Source: Euonymus europaeus
Lineage: Eukaryota; Streptophyta; Magnoliopsida; Celastrales; Celastraceae
Length of the DNA: 64,000 bases
Assembly: GCA_963580455.1 (NCBI GenBank)
Contig: OY756972.1
Location: 14,771,001-14,835,000 of the forward strand
Reading direction: 5' to 3'
Shown: positions 9,480-23,200 of the stretch, piece by piece
Layout: each line of letters begins with the position of its first letter
How positions within the stretch are numbered: position 1 is the stretch's first letter
Notes under the pieces: model-generated
What the model was told of the DNA's origin: nothing
Database searches by the model: none
What the model saw: the letters and a program-made list of their open reading frames with translations, nothing else
Position numbers and translations under genes: made by a program

Positions 9480-12400
9480 AGAACAATAAAAATTGTACAC
9501 AGAGCAACTTTGATGGTCCGAAGTTGCTCAAAGTTGCTGAACTCTCTCAATGCAGGAGATTTTAACGGTTCCGTCCATTTGTCATATAAAGGTTGTGTTT
9601 TGGCATCGAAATAATATATGAAACTTATACTAATAAAATTTGACATATAAGAACAATAAAAAGTGTACACCGAGCAACTTTGATTGTCCGAAGTTGCTCA
9701 ACTCTCTCTATGGAGGAGCTTTTAACGGTTTTGTCCATTTGTCATAAAAAGTAGGTGTTTTGGCTACGAAATAATCTATGAAGCTTATACTCAAAAAATT
9801 TAACATAGAAGAACAATAAAAAGTCTATCCCGAGCAACTTTGATAGTCCGAAGTTGTTCAACTCTCTCAATGCAGGAGATTTTAACGGTTTCGTCCATTT
9901 GTTATATAAAGTTGGTGTTTTGTCATCGAAATAATCTAGGAAGCTTATACTCTTAAAATTTTACATATAATAAGAATAAAAATTGTACACCGAGCGACCT
10001 TGATGGTCCGAAGTTGCTCAACTCTCTCTATGGAGGAGCTTTTAACGGATTTATCCATTTGTCATAGAAAGTTGGTGTTTTGGCATCGAAATAATCTACG
10101 AAGCTTATACTCGTAAAATTTGACATATAATACGAATAAAAATTGTACACCGAGCAACTTTGATGTTCCGAAGTTGCTTAACACTCTCTATGGAGGGGCT
10201 TTTAAAGGTTTGGTCCATTTGTCATAGAATGTTGGTGTTTTGGAATCAAAATAATCTAGAGAGCTTATACTCGTAAAATTTGACATAGAAGAACAGTAAA
10301 AAGTCTATCCCGAGCAACATTGATAGTCCGAAGTTGCTCAACTCTCTCTATGGAGGAGCTTTTAACGGGTTTCCCCATTTGTCATAGAAAGTTGGTGTTT
10401 TGGCATCGAAATAATCTATGAAGCTTAAACTCGTAAAATTTGACATATAAGAACAATAAAAATTGTACACCGAGCAACTTTGATGGTCTGAACTTGCTCA
10501 ACTCTCTCCATGGAAGAGCTTTTAACGGTTTCGTCCATTTGTCATTGAAATTTGGTGTTTTGGCATCAAAATAATCTATGAAGCTTATACTCAAATAATT
10601 TGACATATAAGAACAATAAAAATTGTACACAAAGCAAATTTGATGGTCCGAAGTTGCTCAACTCTCTCAATGCAGGAGATTTTAACGGTTTCTTCCATTT
10701 GTCATATAAAGTTGGTGTTTTGGCATCGAAATAATATATGAAGATTATACTAATAAAATTTAACATATAAGAACAATAAAAAGTGTACACCGAGCAACTT
10801 TGATGGTCTGAATTTGCTCAACTCTCTCTATGGAGGAGCTTTTAACAGTTTTGTCCATTTGTCATAAAAAGTAGGTGTTTTGGCATCGAAATAATCTATG
10901 AAGCTTATACTCGTAAAATTTGACATAGAAGAACAATAACAAGTCTATCCCGAGCAACTTTGATAGTCCGAAGTTGCTCAACTCTCTCAATGCAGGAGAT
11001 TTTAACGGTTTCGTCCATTTGTTATATAAAGTTCGTGTTTTGTCATCGAAATAATCTAGGAAGCTTATACTTTTAAAATTTTACATATAATAAGAATAAA
11101 AAATGTACACCGAGCGACCTTGATGGTCCGAAGTCGCTCAACTCTCTCTATGGAGGAGCTTTTAACGGTTTTATCCATTTGTCATAGAAAGTTGGTGTTT
11201 TGACATCGACATAATCTACGAAGCTTATACTCGTAAAATTCGACATATAATAAGGATAAAAATTGTACACCGAGCAACTTTGAGGTTCCGAAGTTGCTCA
11301 ACTCTCTCTATGGAGGAGCTTTTAACGGTTTGGTCCATTTGTCATTAAAAGTTGTTGTTTTGGAATCAAAATAATCTAGGAAGCTTATACTCGTAAAATT
11401 TGACATAGAAGAACAATAAAAAGTCTATCCCGAGAAACTTTGATAGTCCGAAGTTGTTCAACTCTCTCTATGGAGGAGCTTTTCACGGGTTTCCCCATTT
11501 GTCATAGAAAGTTGTTGTTTTGGCATCGAAATATTCTACGAAGCTTAAACTCGTAAAATTTGACATATAAGAACAATAAAAATTGTACATCGAGCAACTT
11601 TGATGGTCCGAACTTTCTCAACTCTCTCTATGGAAGAGCTTTTAACGGTTTCGTCCATTTGTCATTGAAAGTTGGTGTTTTGGCATCAAAATAATATATG
11701 AAGCTTATACTCTTAAAATTTGACATATAAGAACAATAAAAATTGTACACCGAGCAACTTTCATGGTCCAAAGTTGCTCAACTTTATCTATATAGGAGCT
11801 TTTAACGGTTTTGTCCATTTGTCATAAAAAGTAGGTGTTTTGGCATCGAAATAATCTATGAAGCTTATACTCTTAAAATTTCACATATAAGAACAAAAAA
11901 AATTTTACACAGGGCAACTTTGATGGTCTGAAGTTGCTCAACTCTGGCTATGGAGGAGCTTTTAATGATTTTTTCCATTTGTCATAGAAAGTTGGTGTTT
12001 TGGCATCGGAATAAACTAGGAAGCCTATACTCATAAAATTTGACATATAAGAACAATAAAAAGTGTACACCGAGCAACTTTGATGGTCCGAAGTTGCTCA
12101 ACTCTCTCTATGGAGGAACTGTTAACGGTTTTGTCCATTTGTCATAGAAAGTTGGTGTTTTGGCATCGAGATAGTCTATGAAGCTTATACTCTTAAAATT
12201 TGACATATAAGAACAATAAAAAGTGTACACCGAGCAACATTGATTGTCCGAATTTGCTCAACTCTCTCTATGGAGGAACTTTTAACGGGTTTCTCCATTT
12301 GTCATAGAAAGTTGGTGTTTTGGCGTCGAAATAATCTATAAAGCTTATACTCGTAAAATTTGACATATAAGAAGAAAAAAAAATTTACACAGGGCAACTT

Positions 12401-12840
12401 TTATGGTCTGAAGTTGCTCAAATCTGTCTATGGAGGAGCTTTTAACGATTTTTTCCATTTGTCATAGAAAGTTGGTGTTTTGTGATCGGAATAAACTAGG
12501 AAGCTTATACTCATAAAGTTTGACATACAAGAACAATAAAAAGTCTATCCCGAGCAACTTTGATAGTCCGAAGTTGCTCAACTCTCTCTATGGAGGAGCT
12601 TTTAACGAGCTTTTCCATTTGTCCTAGAAAGTTGGTGTTTTGGCATCGAAATAGTCCATGAAGCTTATACTCATAAAATTTGACATATAAGCACAATAAA
12701 AAGTGTACACCGAGCAACTTTGATTGTCCGAATTTGCTCGACTCTCTCTATGGAGGAACTTTTAACGGGTTTCTCCATTTGTCATAGAAAGTTGGTGTTT
12801 TGGCGTCGAAATAATCTATGAAGCTTATACTCGTAAAATT
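9480..12840 (+). repeat. Old satellite block duplication, copy 1
   Basis: It shares rare variants in the same order with 17160-20205: ggttccgtcc with aaaggttgtg (9570 and 17250), ctcaaaaaatttaacat (9790 and 17472), ctagagagctt (10256 and 17940), gtcattaaaagtt (11341 and 18705), and the agggcaactt monomer (11910 and 19275). The offset falls from about 7,684 to 7,364 bp because two monomers (320 bp) near 10690-11040 are missing from the other copy. Confidence 0.85.
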
Positions 12841-15800
12841 TGACATATAAGAACAATAAAAAGTAAACACCGAGCAACTTTGATGGTCCGAAGTTGCTCA
12901 ACTCTTTCTATGGAGGAGCTTTTAACGGTTTTGTCTATTTGTCATAGAAAATTCGTGTTTTGGCATCGAAATAATCTATGAAGCTTATACTCGTAAAATT
13001 TGACATATAAGAACAATAAAAATTGTACACTGAGCCACTTTGATGGTCCGAAGTTGCTCAACTCTTTCTATGGAAGTGCTTTTAACGGTTTTCTCCATTT
13101 GTCATAGAAAGTTGGTGTTTTGGCGTCGAAATAATCTATGAAGCTCATACTCGTAAAATTTGACATATAAGATCAATAAAAATTGTACACCGGGCAACTT
13201 TGATGGTCCGAAGTTGCTCAACTCTCTCTCTAGAGGAGCTTTTAATGGTTTTGTCCATTTGTCATAAAAAGTTGGTGTATTGACATCGAAATAATCTAGG
13301 ATGCTTATACTCGTAAAATTTGACATAAAAGAACAATAAAAATTGTACACCGAAGCAACTTTGATGGTTCGAATTTGCTCGATTCTCTCTATGGAGGAGC
13401 TTTTAACGATTTTGTCCATTTGTCATAAAAAGTTGGTGTTTTGGCATCGAAATAATCTAGGAAGCTTATACTTGTAAAATTTGACACATAAGAACAATAA
13501 AAGTTGTACACCGAGCAACTTTGATGGTCAGAAGTTGCTCAACTCTCTCTATGGTTGAGCTCTTAACGGTTTTGTCCATTTGTCATAGAAAGTTGGTGTT
13601 TTGTCATCGAAATAATCTAGGAAGCTTATACTCTCAAAATTTTACATATAATAAGAATAAAAATTGTACACCGAGCGACCTTGATGGTCCGAAGTTGCTC
13701 AACTCTCTCTATGGAGGAGCTTTTAACGGTTTTATCCATTTGTCATAGAAAGTTGGTGTTTTGTCATCGAAATAATCTACGAAGCTTATACTCGTAAAAT
13801 TTGACATATAATAAGAATAAAAATTGTACACCGAGCAACTTTGATGTTCCGAAGTTGCTCAACACTCTCTATGGAGGAGCATTTAACGGTTTGGTCCATT
13901 TGTCATAGAAAGTTGGTGTTTTGGAATCAAAATAATCTAGGAAGGTTATACTAGTAAAATTTGACATATAAGAACAATAAAAATTGTACACCGGGCTACT
14001 TTGATGGTCCGAAAGTTGCTCAGCTCTCTCTCTGGAGGAGCTTTTAATGGTTTTGTCTATTTGTCATAGAAAGTTGGTGTTTTGGCATCGAAATAATCTA
14101 TGAAGCTTATACTCGTAAAATTTGACATATAAGAACTATAAAAATTGTACACTGAGCAACTTTGATGGTCCGAAGTTGCTCAACTCTATCTATGGAAGTG
14201 CTTTTAACGGTTTTGTCCATTTGTCATACAAAGTTGGTGTTTTGGCATCGAAATAATCTACGAAGCTTATACTCAAAAAATTTGACATAAAACAACAATA
14301 GAAAGTCTATCCCGAGCAACTTTGGTAGTCTGAAGTTGCTCAACTCTCTCTATGGAAGAGCTTTCAACGGTTTCGCCCATTTGTCATAGAAAGTTGGTAT
14401 TTTGGCATCGAAATAATCTATGAAGCTCATACTCGTAAAATTTGACATATAAGAACAATAAAAATTGTACACCGGGCTACTTTGATGATCCGAAGTTGCT
14501 CAACTCTCTCTCTGGAGGAGCTTTTAACGGTTTTGTCCATCTGTCATAGAAAGTTGGTGTTTTGACATCGAAATAATCTAGGAAGCTTATACTCGTAAAA
14601 TTTGACATAAAAGAACAATAAAAATTGTACACCGAAGCAACTTCGATGGTCCGAAGTTGCTCAATTCTCTCTATGGAGGAGCTTTTAACGATTTTGTCCA
14701 TTTTTCATAGAAAGTTGGTGTTTTGGCATCGAAATAATCTTGGAAGCTTATACTCATAAAATTTGACACATAAGAACAATAAAAATTGTACACCGATCAA
14801 CTTTGATGTTCAGAAGTTGCTCAACTCTCTCTATGATTGAGCCCTTAACGGTTTTGTCAATTTGTCATAGAAAGTTGGTGTTTTGTCATCGAAATAATCT
14901 AGGAAGCTTATATTCTTAAAATTTTACATATAATAAGAATAAAAATTGTACACTGAGCGACCATGATGGTCCGAAGTTGCTCAACTCTCTCTATGGAGGA
15001 GCTTTTAACGGTTTTATCGATTTGTCATAGAAAGTTGGTGTTTTGGCATCGAAATAATCTACGAAGCTTATACTCGTAAAATTTGACATATAATAAGAAT
15101 AAAAATTGTACACCGAGCAACTTTGATGTTCCGAAGTTGCTCAACACTCTCTATGGAGAAGCTTTTAACGGTTTTGTCCATTTGTCATAGAAAGTTGGTG
15201 TTTTGGAATCAAAATATTCTAGGAAGCTTATACTCGTAAAATTTGACATAGAAGAACAATAAAATGTCTATCCCGAGCAACTTCGATAGTCCGAAGTTGC
15301 TCAACTCTCTCTATGGAGGAGCTTTTAACGGGTTTCCCCATTTGTCATAGAAAGTTGGTGTTTTGGCATCGAAATAATCTATGAAGCTTAAACTCGTAAA
15401 ATTTGACATATAAGAACAATAAAAATTCTACATCGAGCAACTTTGATGGTCCGAACTTGCTCAACTCTCTCTATGGAAGAGCTTTTAACGGTTTCGTCCA
15501 TTTGTCATTGAAAGTTGGTGTTTTGGCATCAAAATAATCTATGAAGCTTATACTCTTAAAATTTGACATATAAGAACAATAAAAATTGTACACCGAGCAA
15601 CTTTCATGGTCCAAAGTTGCTCAACTTTCTCTATGGAGAAGCTTTTAGCGGTTTTGTCCATTTTTCATAAAAAGTAGGTGTTTTCGCATCGAAATAATCT
15701 ATGAAGCTTAGACTCGTAAAATTTCACATATAAGAACAATAAAAATTGTACACAGAGCAACTTTGATCGTCCGAAGTTGCTCAACTCTCTCAATGCAGGA

Positions 15801-17159
15801 GATTTTAACGGTTTCGTCCATATGTCATATAAAGTTGGTGTTTTGGCATCGAAATAATATATGAAGCTTATACTAATAACATTTGACATATAAGAACAAT
15901 AAAAAGTGTACACCGAGCAACTTTGATGGTCTGAAGTTGCTCAACTCTCTTTATGGAGGAGCTTTTAACAGTTTTTTCTATTTGTCATAAAAAGTAGGTG
16001 TTTTGGCATCGAAATAATCTATGAAGCTTATACTCGTAAAATTTGACATAGAAGAACAATAAAAAGTCTATCCCGAGCAACTTTGATAGTCTGAAGTTGC
16101 TCAACTCTCTCAATGCAGGAGATTTTAACGGTTTCGTCCATTTGTTATATAAAGTTGGTGTTTTGTCATCGAAATAATCTAGGAAGATTATACTGTTAAA
16201 ATTTTACATATAATAAGAATAAAAATTGTACACCGAGCGACCTTGATGGTCCGAAGTTGCTCAACTCTCTCTATGGAGGAGCTTTTAACGGTTTTATCCA
16301 TTTGTCATAGAAAGTTGGAGTTTTGGCATCGAAATAATCTACGAAACTTATACTCGTAAAATTTGACATATAATAAGAATAAAAATTGTACACCTAGCAA
16401 CTTTGATGTTCCGAAGTTGCTCAACACTCTCTATGGAGGAGCTTTTAACGGTTTGGTCCATTTGTCATAGAAATTTGGTGTTTTGGAATCAAAATAATCT
16501 AGGAAGGTTATACTAGTAAAATTTGACATATAAGAACAATAAAAATTGTACACCGGGCTACTTTGATGGTCCGAAGTTGCTCAACTCTCTCTCTGGAGGA
16601 GCTTTTAATGGTTTTGTCTATTTGTCATAGAAAGTTGTTGTTTTGGCATCGAAATAATCTATGAAGCTTATACTCGTAAAATTTGACATATAAGAACAAT
16701 AAAAATTGTACACTGAGCAACTTTGATGGTCCGAAGTTGCTCAACTCTTTCTATGGAAGTGCTTTTAACGGTTTTGTCCATTTGTCATAGAAAGTTGGTG
16801 TTTTGGCATCGAAATAATCTAGGAAGCTTATACTCGTAAAATTTGACATAAAAGAACAATAAAAATTGTACACCGAAGCAACTTCGATGGTCCGAAGTTG
16901 CTCAATTCTCTCTATGGAGGAGCTTTTAACGATCTTGTCCATTTTTCATAGAAAGTTGGTGTTTTGGCATCGAAATAATCTAGGAAGCTTATACTCATAA
17001 AATCTGACACATAAGAACAATAAAAATTGTACACCGAGCAACTTTGATGGTCAGAAGTTGCTCAACTCTCTCTATGATTGAGCTCTTAACGGTTTTTTCC
17101 ATTTGTCATAGAAAGTTGGTGTTTTGGCATCGAAATAATCTATGAAGCTTATACTCGTA

Positions 17160-20100
17160 AAATTTGACATAGAAGAATAATAAAAATTGTACACAGAGCA
17201 ACTTTGATGGTCCGAAGTTGCTGAACTCTCCCAATGCAGAAGATTTTAACGGTTCCGTCCATTTGTCATATAAAGGTTGTGTTTTGGCATCGAAATAATA
17301 TATGAAGCCTATACTAATAAAATTTGACATATAAGAACAATAAAAAGTGTACACCGAGCAACTTTGATTGTCCGAAGTTGCTCAACTCTCTCTACGGAGG
17401 AGCTTTTAACAGTTTTGTCCATTTGTCATAAAAAGTAGGTGTTTTGTCATCGAAATAATCTATGAAGCTTATACTCAAAAAATTTAACATAGAAGAACAA
17501 TAAAAAGTTTATCCCGAGCAACTTTGATAGTCCGAATTTGTTCAACTCTCTCAATGCAGGAGATTTTAACGGTGTCGTCCATTTGTTATATAAAGTTGGT
17601 GTTTTGTTATCGAAATAATCTAGGAAGCTTATACTCTTAAAATTTTACATATAATAAGAATAAAAATTGTACACCGAGCGACCTTGATGGTCCGAAGTTG
17701 CTCAACTCTCTCTATGGAGGAGCTTTTAACGGATTTATCCATTTGTCATAGAAAGTTGGTGTTTTGGCATCGAAATAATCTACGAAGCTTATACTCGTAA
17801 AATTTGACATATAATAAGAATAAAAATTGAACACCGAGCAACTTTGATGTTCCGAAGTTGCTCAACACTCTCTATGGAGGAGCTTTTAAAGGTTTGGTCC
17901 ATTTGTCAAAGAAAGTTGGTGTTTTGGAATCAAAATAATCTAGAGAGCTTATACTCGTAAAATTTGACATAGAAGAACAGTAAAAAGTCTATCCCGAGCA
18001 ACATTGATAGTCCGAAGTTGCTCAACTCTCTCTATGGAGGAGATTTTAACGGGTTTCCCCATTTGTCATAGAAAGTTGGTGTTTTGGCATCGAAATAATC
18101 TATGAAGCTTAAACTCATAAAATTTGACATATAAGAACAATAAAAATTGTACACCGAGCAACTTTGATGGTCCGAACTTGCTCAACACTCTCTATGGAAG
18201 AGCTTTTAACGGTTTCATCCATTTGTCATTGAATTTTGGTGTTTTGGCATCAAAATAATCTATGAAGCTTATACTCATAAAATTTGACATATAAGAACAA
18301 TAAAAAATGTACACAAAGCAAATTTGATGGTCCGAAGTTGCTCAACTCTCTCAATGCAGGAGATTTTAACGGTTTCTTCCATTTGTCATATAAAGTTGGT
18401 TTTTTGGCATCGAAATAATCTAGGAAGCTTATACTCTTAAAATTTTACATATAATAAGAATAAAAATTGTACACCGAGCGACCTTGATGGTCCGAAGTTG
18501 CTCAACTCTCTCTATGGAGGAGCTTTTAACGGTTTTATCCATTTGTCATAGAAAGTTGGTGTTTTGACATCGAAATAATCTATGAAGCTTATACTCGTAA
18601 AATTCGACATATAATAAGAATAAAAATTGTACACCGAGCAACTTTGATGTTCCGAAGTTGCTCAACTCTCTCTATGGAGGAGCTTTTAACGGTTTGGTCC
18701 ATTTGTCATTAAAAGTTGGTGTTTTGGAATCAAAATAATCTAGGAAGCTTATACTCGTAAAATTTGACATAGAAGAACAATAAAAAGTCTATCCCGAGCA
18801 ACTTTGATAGTCCGAAGTTGTTCAACTCTCTCTATGGAGGAGCTTTTAACGGGTTTCCCCATTTGTCATAGAAAGTTGGTGTTTTGGCATCGAAATATTC
18901 TACGAAGCTTAAACTCATAAAATTTGACATATAAGAACAATAAAAATTGTACATCGAGCAACTTTGATGGTCCGAACTTTCTCAACTCTCTCTATGGAAG
19001 AGCTTTTAACGGTTTCGTCCATTTGTCATTGAAAGTTGGTGTTTTGGCATCAAAATAATTTATGAAGCTTATACTCTTAAAATTTGACATATAAGAACAA
19101 TAAAAATTGTACACCGAGCAACTTTCATGGTCCAAAGTTGCTCAACTTTCTCTATGGAGGAGCTTTTAACGGTTTTGTCCATTTGTCATAAAAAGTAGGT
19201 GTTTTGGCATCGAAATAATCTATGAAGCTTATACTCTTAAAATTTCACATATAAGAACAAAAACAATTTTACACAGGGCAACTTTGATGGTCTGAAGTTG
19301 CTCAACTCTGTCTATGGAGGAGCTTTTAATGATTTTTTCCATTTGTCATAGAAAGTTGGTGTTTTGGCATCGGAATAAACTAGGAAGCCTATACTCATAA
19401 AATTTGACATATAAGAACAATAAAAAGTGTACACCGAGCAACTTTGATGGTCCGAAGTTGCTCAACTCTCTCTATGGAGGAACTGTTAACGGTTTTGTCC
19501 ATTTGTCATAGAAAGTTGATGTTTTGGCATCGAGATAGTCTATGAAGCTTATACTCTTAAAATTTGACATATAAGAACAATAAAAAATGTACACCGAGCA
19601 ACATTGATTGTCCGAATTTGCTCAACTCTCTCTATGGAGGAACTTTTAACGGGTTTCTCCATTTGTCATAGAAAGTTGGTGTTTTGGCGTCGAAATAATC
19701 TATAAAGCTTATACTCGTAAAATTTGACATATAAGAACAAAAAAACAGGGCAACTTTGATGGTCTGAAGTTGCCCAACTCTGTCTATGGAGGAGCTTTTA
19801 ACGATTTTTTCCATTTGTCATAGAAAGTTGGTGTTTTGTGATCCGAATAAACTAGGAAGCTTATACTCATAAAGTTTGACATACAAGAACAATAAAAAGT
19901 CTATCCCGAGCAAGTTTGATAGTCCGAAGTTGCTCAACTCTCTCTATGGAGGAGCTTTTAACGAGTTTTTCCATTTGTCCTAGAAAGTTGGTGTTTTGGC
20001 ATCGAAATAGTCTATGAAGCTTATACTCATAAAATTTGACATATAAGAACAATAAAAAGTGTACACCGAGCAACTTTGATTGTCCGAATTTGCTCGACTC

Positions 20101-20205
20101 TCTCTGTGGAGGAACTTTTAACGGGTTTCTCCATTTGTCATAGAAAGTTGGTGTTTTGGCGTCGAAATAATCTATGAAGCTTATACTCGTAAAATTTGAC
20201 ATATA
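17160..20205 (+). repeat. Old satellite block duplication, copy 2
   Basis: This is the partner of 9480-12840. It is shorter by about two monomers, with the join near 18400-18420, and many point differences show the duplication is older than the right-hand higher-order repeats. Confidence 0.85.
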
Positions 20206-23200
20206 AGAACAAAAAAAAATTTACACAGGGCAACTTTGATGGTCTGAAGTTGCTCAACTCTGTCTATGGAGGAGCTTTTAACGATTTTTTCCATTTGTCA
20301 TAGAAAGTTGGTGTTTTGGGATCGGAATAAACTAGGAAGCTTATACTCATAAAATTTGACATATAAGAACAATAAAAAGTGTATCCTGAGCAACTTTGAT
20401 AGTCCGAAGTTGCTCAACTATCTCTATGGAGGAGCTTTTAACGAGTTTTTCCATTTGTCATAGAAAGTTGGTGTTTTGGCATCGAAATAGTCTATGAAGC
20501 TTATACTCATAAAATTTGACATATAAGAATAATAAAAAGTGTACACCGAGCAACTTTGATTATCCGAATTTGCTCAACTCTCTCTATGGAGGAACTTTTA
20601 ACGGGTTTCTCCTTTTGTCATAGAAAGTTGGTGTTTTGGCGTCGAAATAATCAATAAAGCTTAAACTCGCAAAATTTGAGATATAAGAAAAATAAAAATT
20701 GTACACAGAGCAACTTTGATGGTCCGAAGTTGCTCAACTCTCTCAATGCAGGAGATTTTAAGGGTTTCGTCCATTCGTCATATAAAGTTAATGTTTTGGC
20801 ATCGAAATAATCTATAAAGCTTATACTCATAAAATTTGACATATAAGAACAATAAAAAGTGTACACCGAGCAACTTTGATGGTCCGAAGTTGCTCAACTC
20901 TCTCTATGGAGGAGCTGTTAACGGTTTTGTCCATTTGTCATAGAAAGTTGGTGTTTTGGCATCGAAATAATCTATGAAGCTTATACTCATAAAATTTGAC
21001 AAATAAGAACAATAAAAAGTGTACACCGAGAAACTTTGATAGTCCGAAGTTGCTCAACTCTCTCTATGAAGGTGCTTTTAACGGTTTGGTCCATTTGTCA
21101 TAGAAAGTTGTTTTTTTGGAATCAAAATAATCTAGGAAGCTTATACTCGTAAAATTTGACATAGAAGAACAATAAAAAATCTATCCCGAGCAACTTTCAT
21201 AGTCCGAAGTTGCTCAACTCTCTCTATAGAGGAGCTTTTAACGGGTTTCACCATTTGTCATAGAAAGTTGGTGTTTTGGCATCGAAAGAATCAATGAAGC
21301 TTAAACTCGTAAAATTTGACATATAAGAACAATAAAAATTGTACACAGAGCAACTTTGATGGTCCGAAGTTACTCCATTCTCTCAATGCAGGAGATTTTA
21401 ACGGTTTCGTCCATTTGTCATATAAAGTTGGTGTTTTGGCATCGAAAAAATCTATGAAGCTTATACTCATAAAATTTGACATATAAGAACAATAAAAAGT
21501 ATACACCGAGCAACTTTGATGGTCCGAAGTTGCTCAACTCTCTCTATGGAGGAGCTTTTAACGGTTTTGTCTATTTGTCATAGAAAGTTGGTGTTTTGGC
21601 ATCGAAATAATCTATGAAGCTTATACTCGTAAAATTTGACATATAAGAACAATAAAAATTGTACACTGAGCAACTTTGATGGTCCGAAGTTGCTCAACTC
21701 TTTCTATGGAAGTGCTTTTAACAGTTTTCTCCATTTGTCATAGAAAGTTGGTGTTTTGGCATCGAAATAATCTAGGAAGCTTATACTCAAAAAATTTGAC
21801 ATAAAACAACAATAAAATGTCTATCCCGAGCAACTTTGGTAGTCCGAAGTTGCTCAACTCTCTCTATGGAAGAGCTTTCAACGGTTTCGTCCATTTGTCA
21901 TAGAAAGTTGGTATTTTGGCATCGAAATAATCTATGAAGCTCATACTCGTAAAATTTGACATATAAGAACAATAAAAATTGTACACCGGGCAACTTTGAT
22001 GGTCCGAAGTTGCTCAACTCTCTCTCTGGAGGAGCTTTTAATGGTTTTGTCTATTTGTCATAGAAAGTTGGTGTTTTGACATCGAAATAATCTAGGAAGC
22101 TTATACTCGTAAAATTTGACATAAAAGAACAATAAAAATTGTACACCGAAGCAACTTTGATGGTTCGAAGTTGCTCGATTCTCTCCATGGAGGAGCTTTT
22201 AACGATTTTGTCCATTTGTCATAGAAATTTGGTGTTATGACATCGAAATAATCTACGAAGCTTATACTCGTAAAATTTGACACATAAGAACAATAAAAAT
22301 TGTACACCGAGCAACTTTGATGTTCAGAAGTTGCTCAACTCTCTCTATGGTTGAGCTCTTAACGGTTTTGTCCATTTGTCATAGAAAGTTGGTGTTTTGT
22401 AATCGAAATAATCTAGGAAGCTTATACTCTTAAAATTTGACATATAATAAGAATAAAAATTGTACACCGAGCGACCTTGATGGTCCGAAGTTTCTCAACT
22501 CTCTTTATGGAGGAGCTTTTAACGGTTTTATCCATTTGTCATAGAAAGTTGGTGTTTTGGCATCGAAATAATCTACGAAGCTTATACTCATAAAATTTGA
22601 CATATAATAAGAATAAAAATTGTACACCGAGCAACTTTGATGTTCCGAAGTTGCTCAACTCTCTCTATGGAGGAGCTTTTAACGGTTTGGTCCATTTGTG
22701 ATAGAAAGTTGGTGTTTTGGAATCAAAATAATCTAGGAAGCTTATACTCGTAAAATTTGACATAGAAGAACAATAAAAAGTCTATCCCGAGCAACTTTGA
22801 TAGTCCGAAGTTGTTCAACTCTCTCAATGCAGGAGATTTTAACGGTTTCGTCCATTTGTCATAGAAAGTTGGTGTTTTGGCATCGAAATAATCTACGAAG
22901 CATATACTCATAAAACTCGACATATAAGAACAATAAAAAGTGTACACCGAGCAACTTTGATGGTCCGAAGTTGCTAAACTCTCTCTATGTAGGAGCTTTT
23001 AACGGTTTTGTCCATTTGTCATAGAAAGTTGATGTTTTGGCATCCAAATAATCTAGGAAACTTATACTCATAAAATTTGACATATAAGAACAATAAAAAT
23101 TGTACACCGAGCAACTTGGATGGTCCGAAGTTGCTCAACTCTCTTTATGGAGGAGCTTTTAGCGGTTTGGTCCATTTGTCATAGAAAGTTGGTGTTTTGG

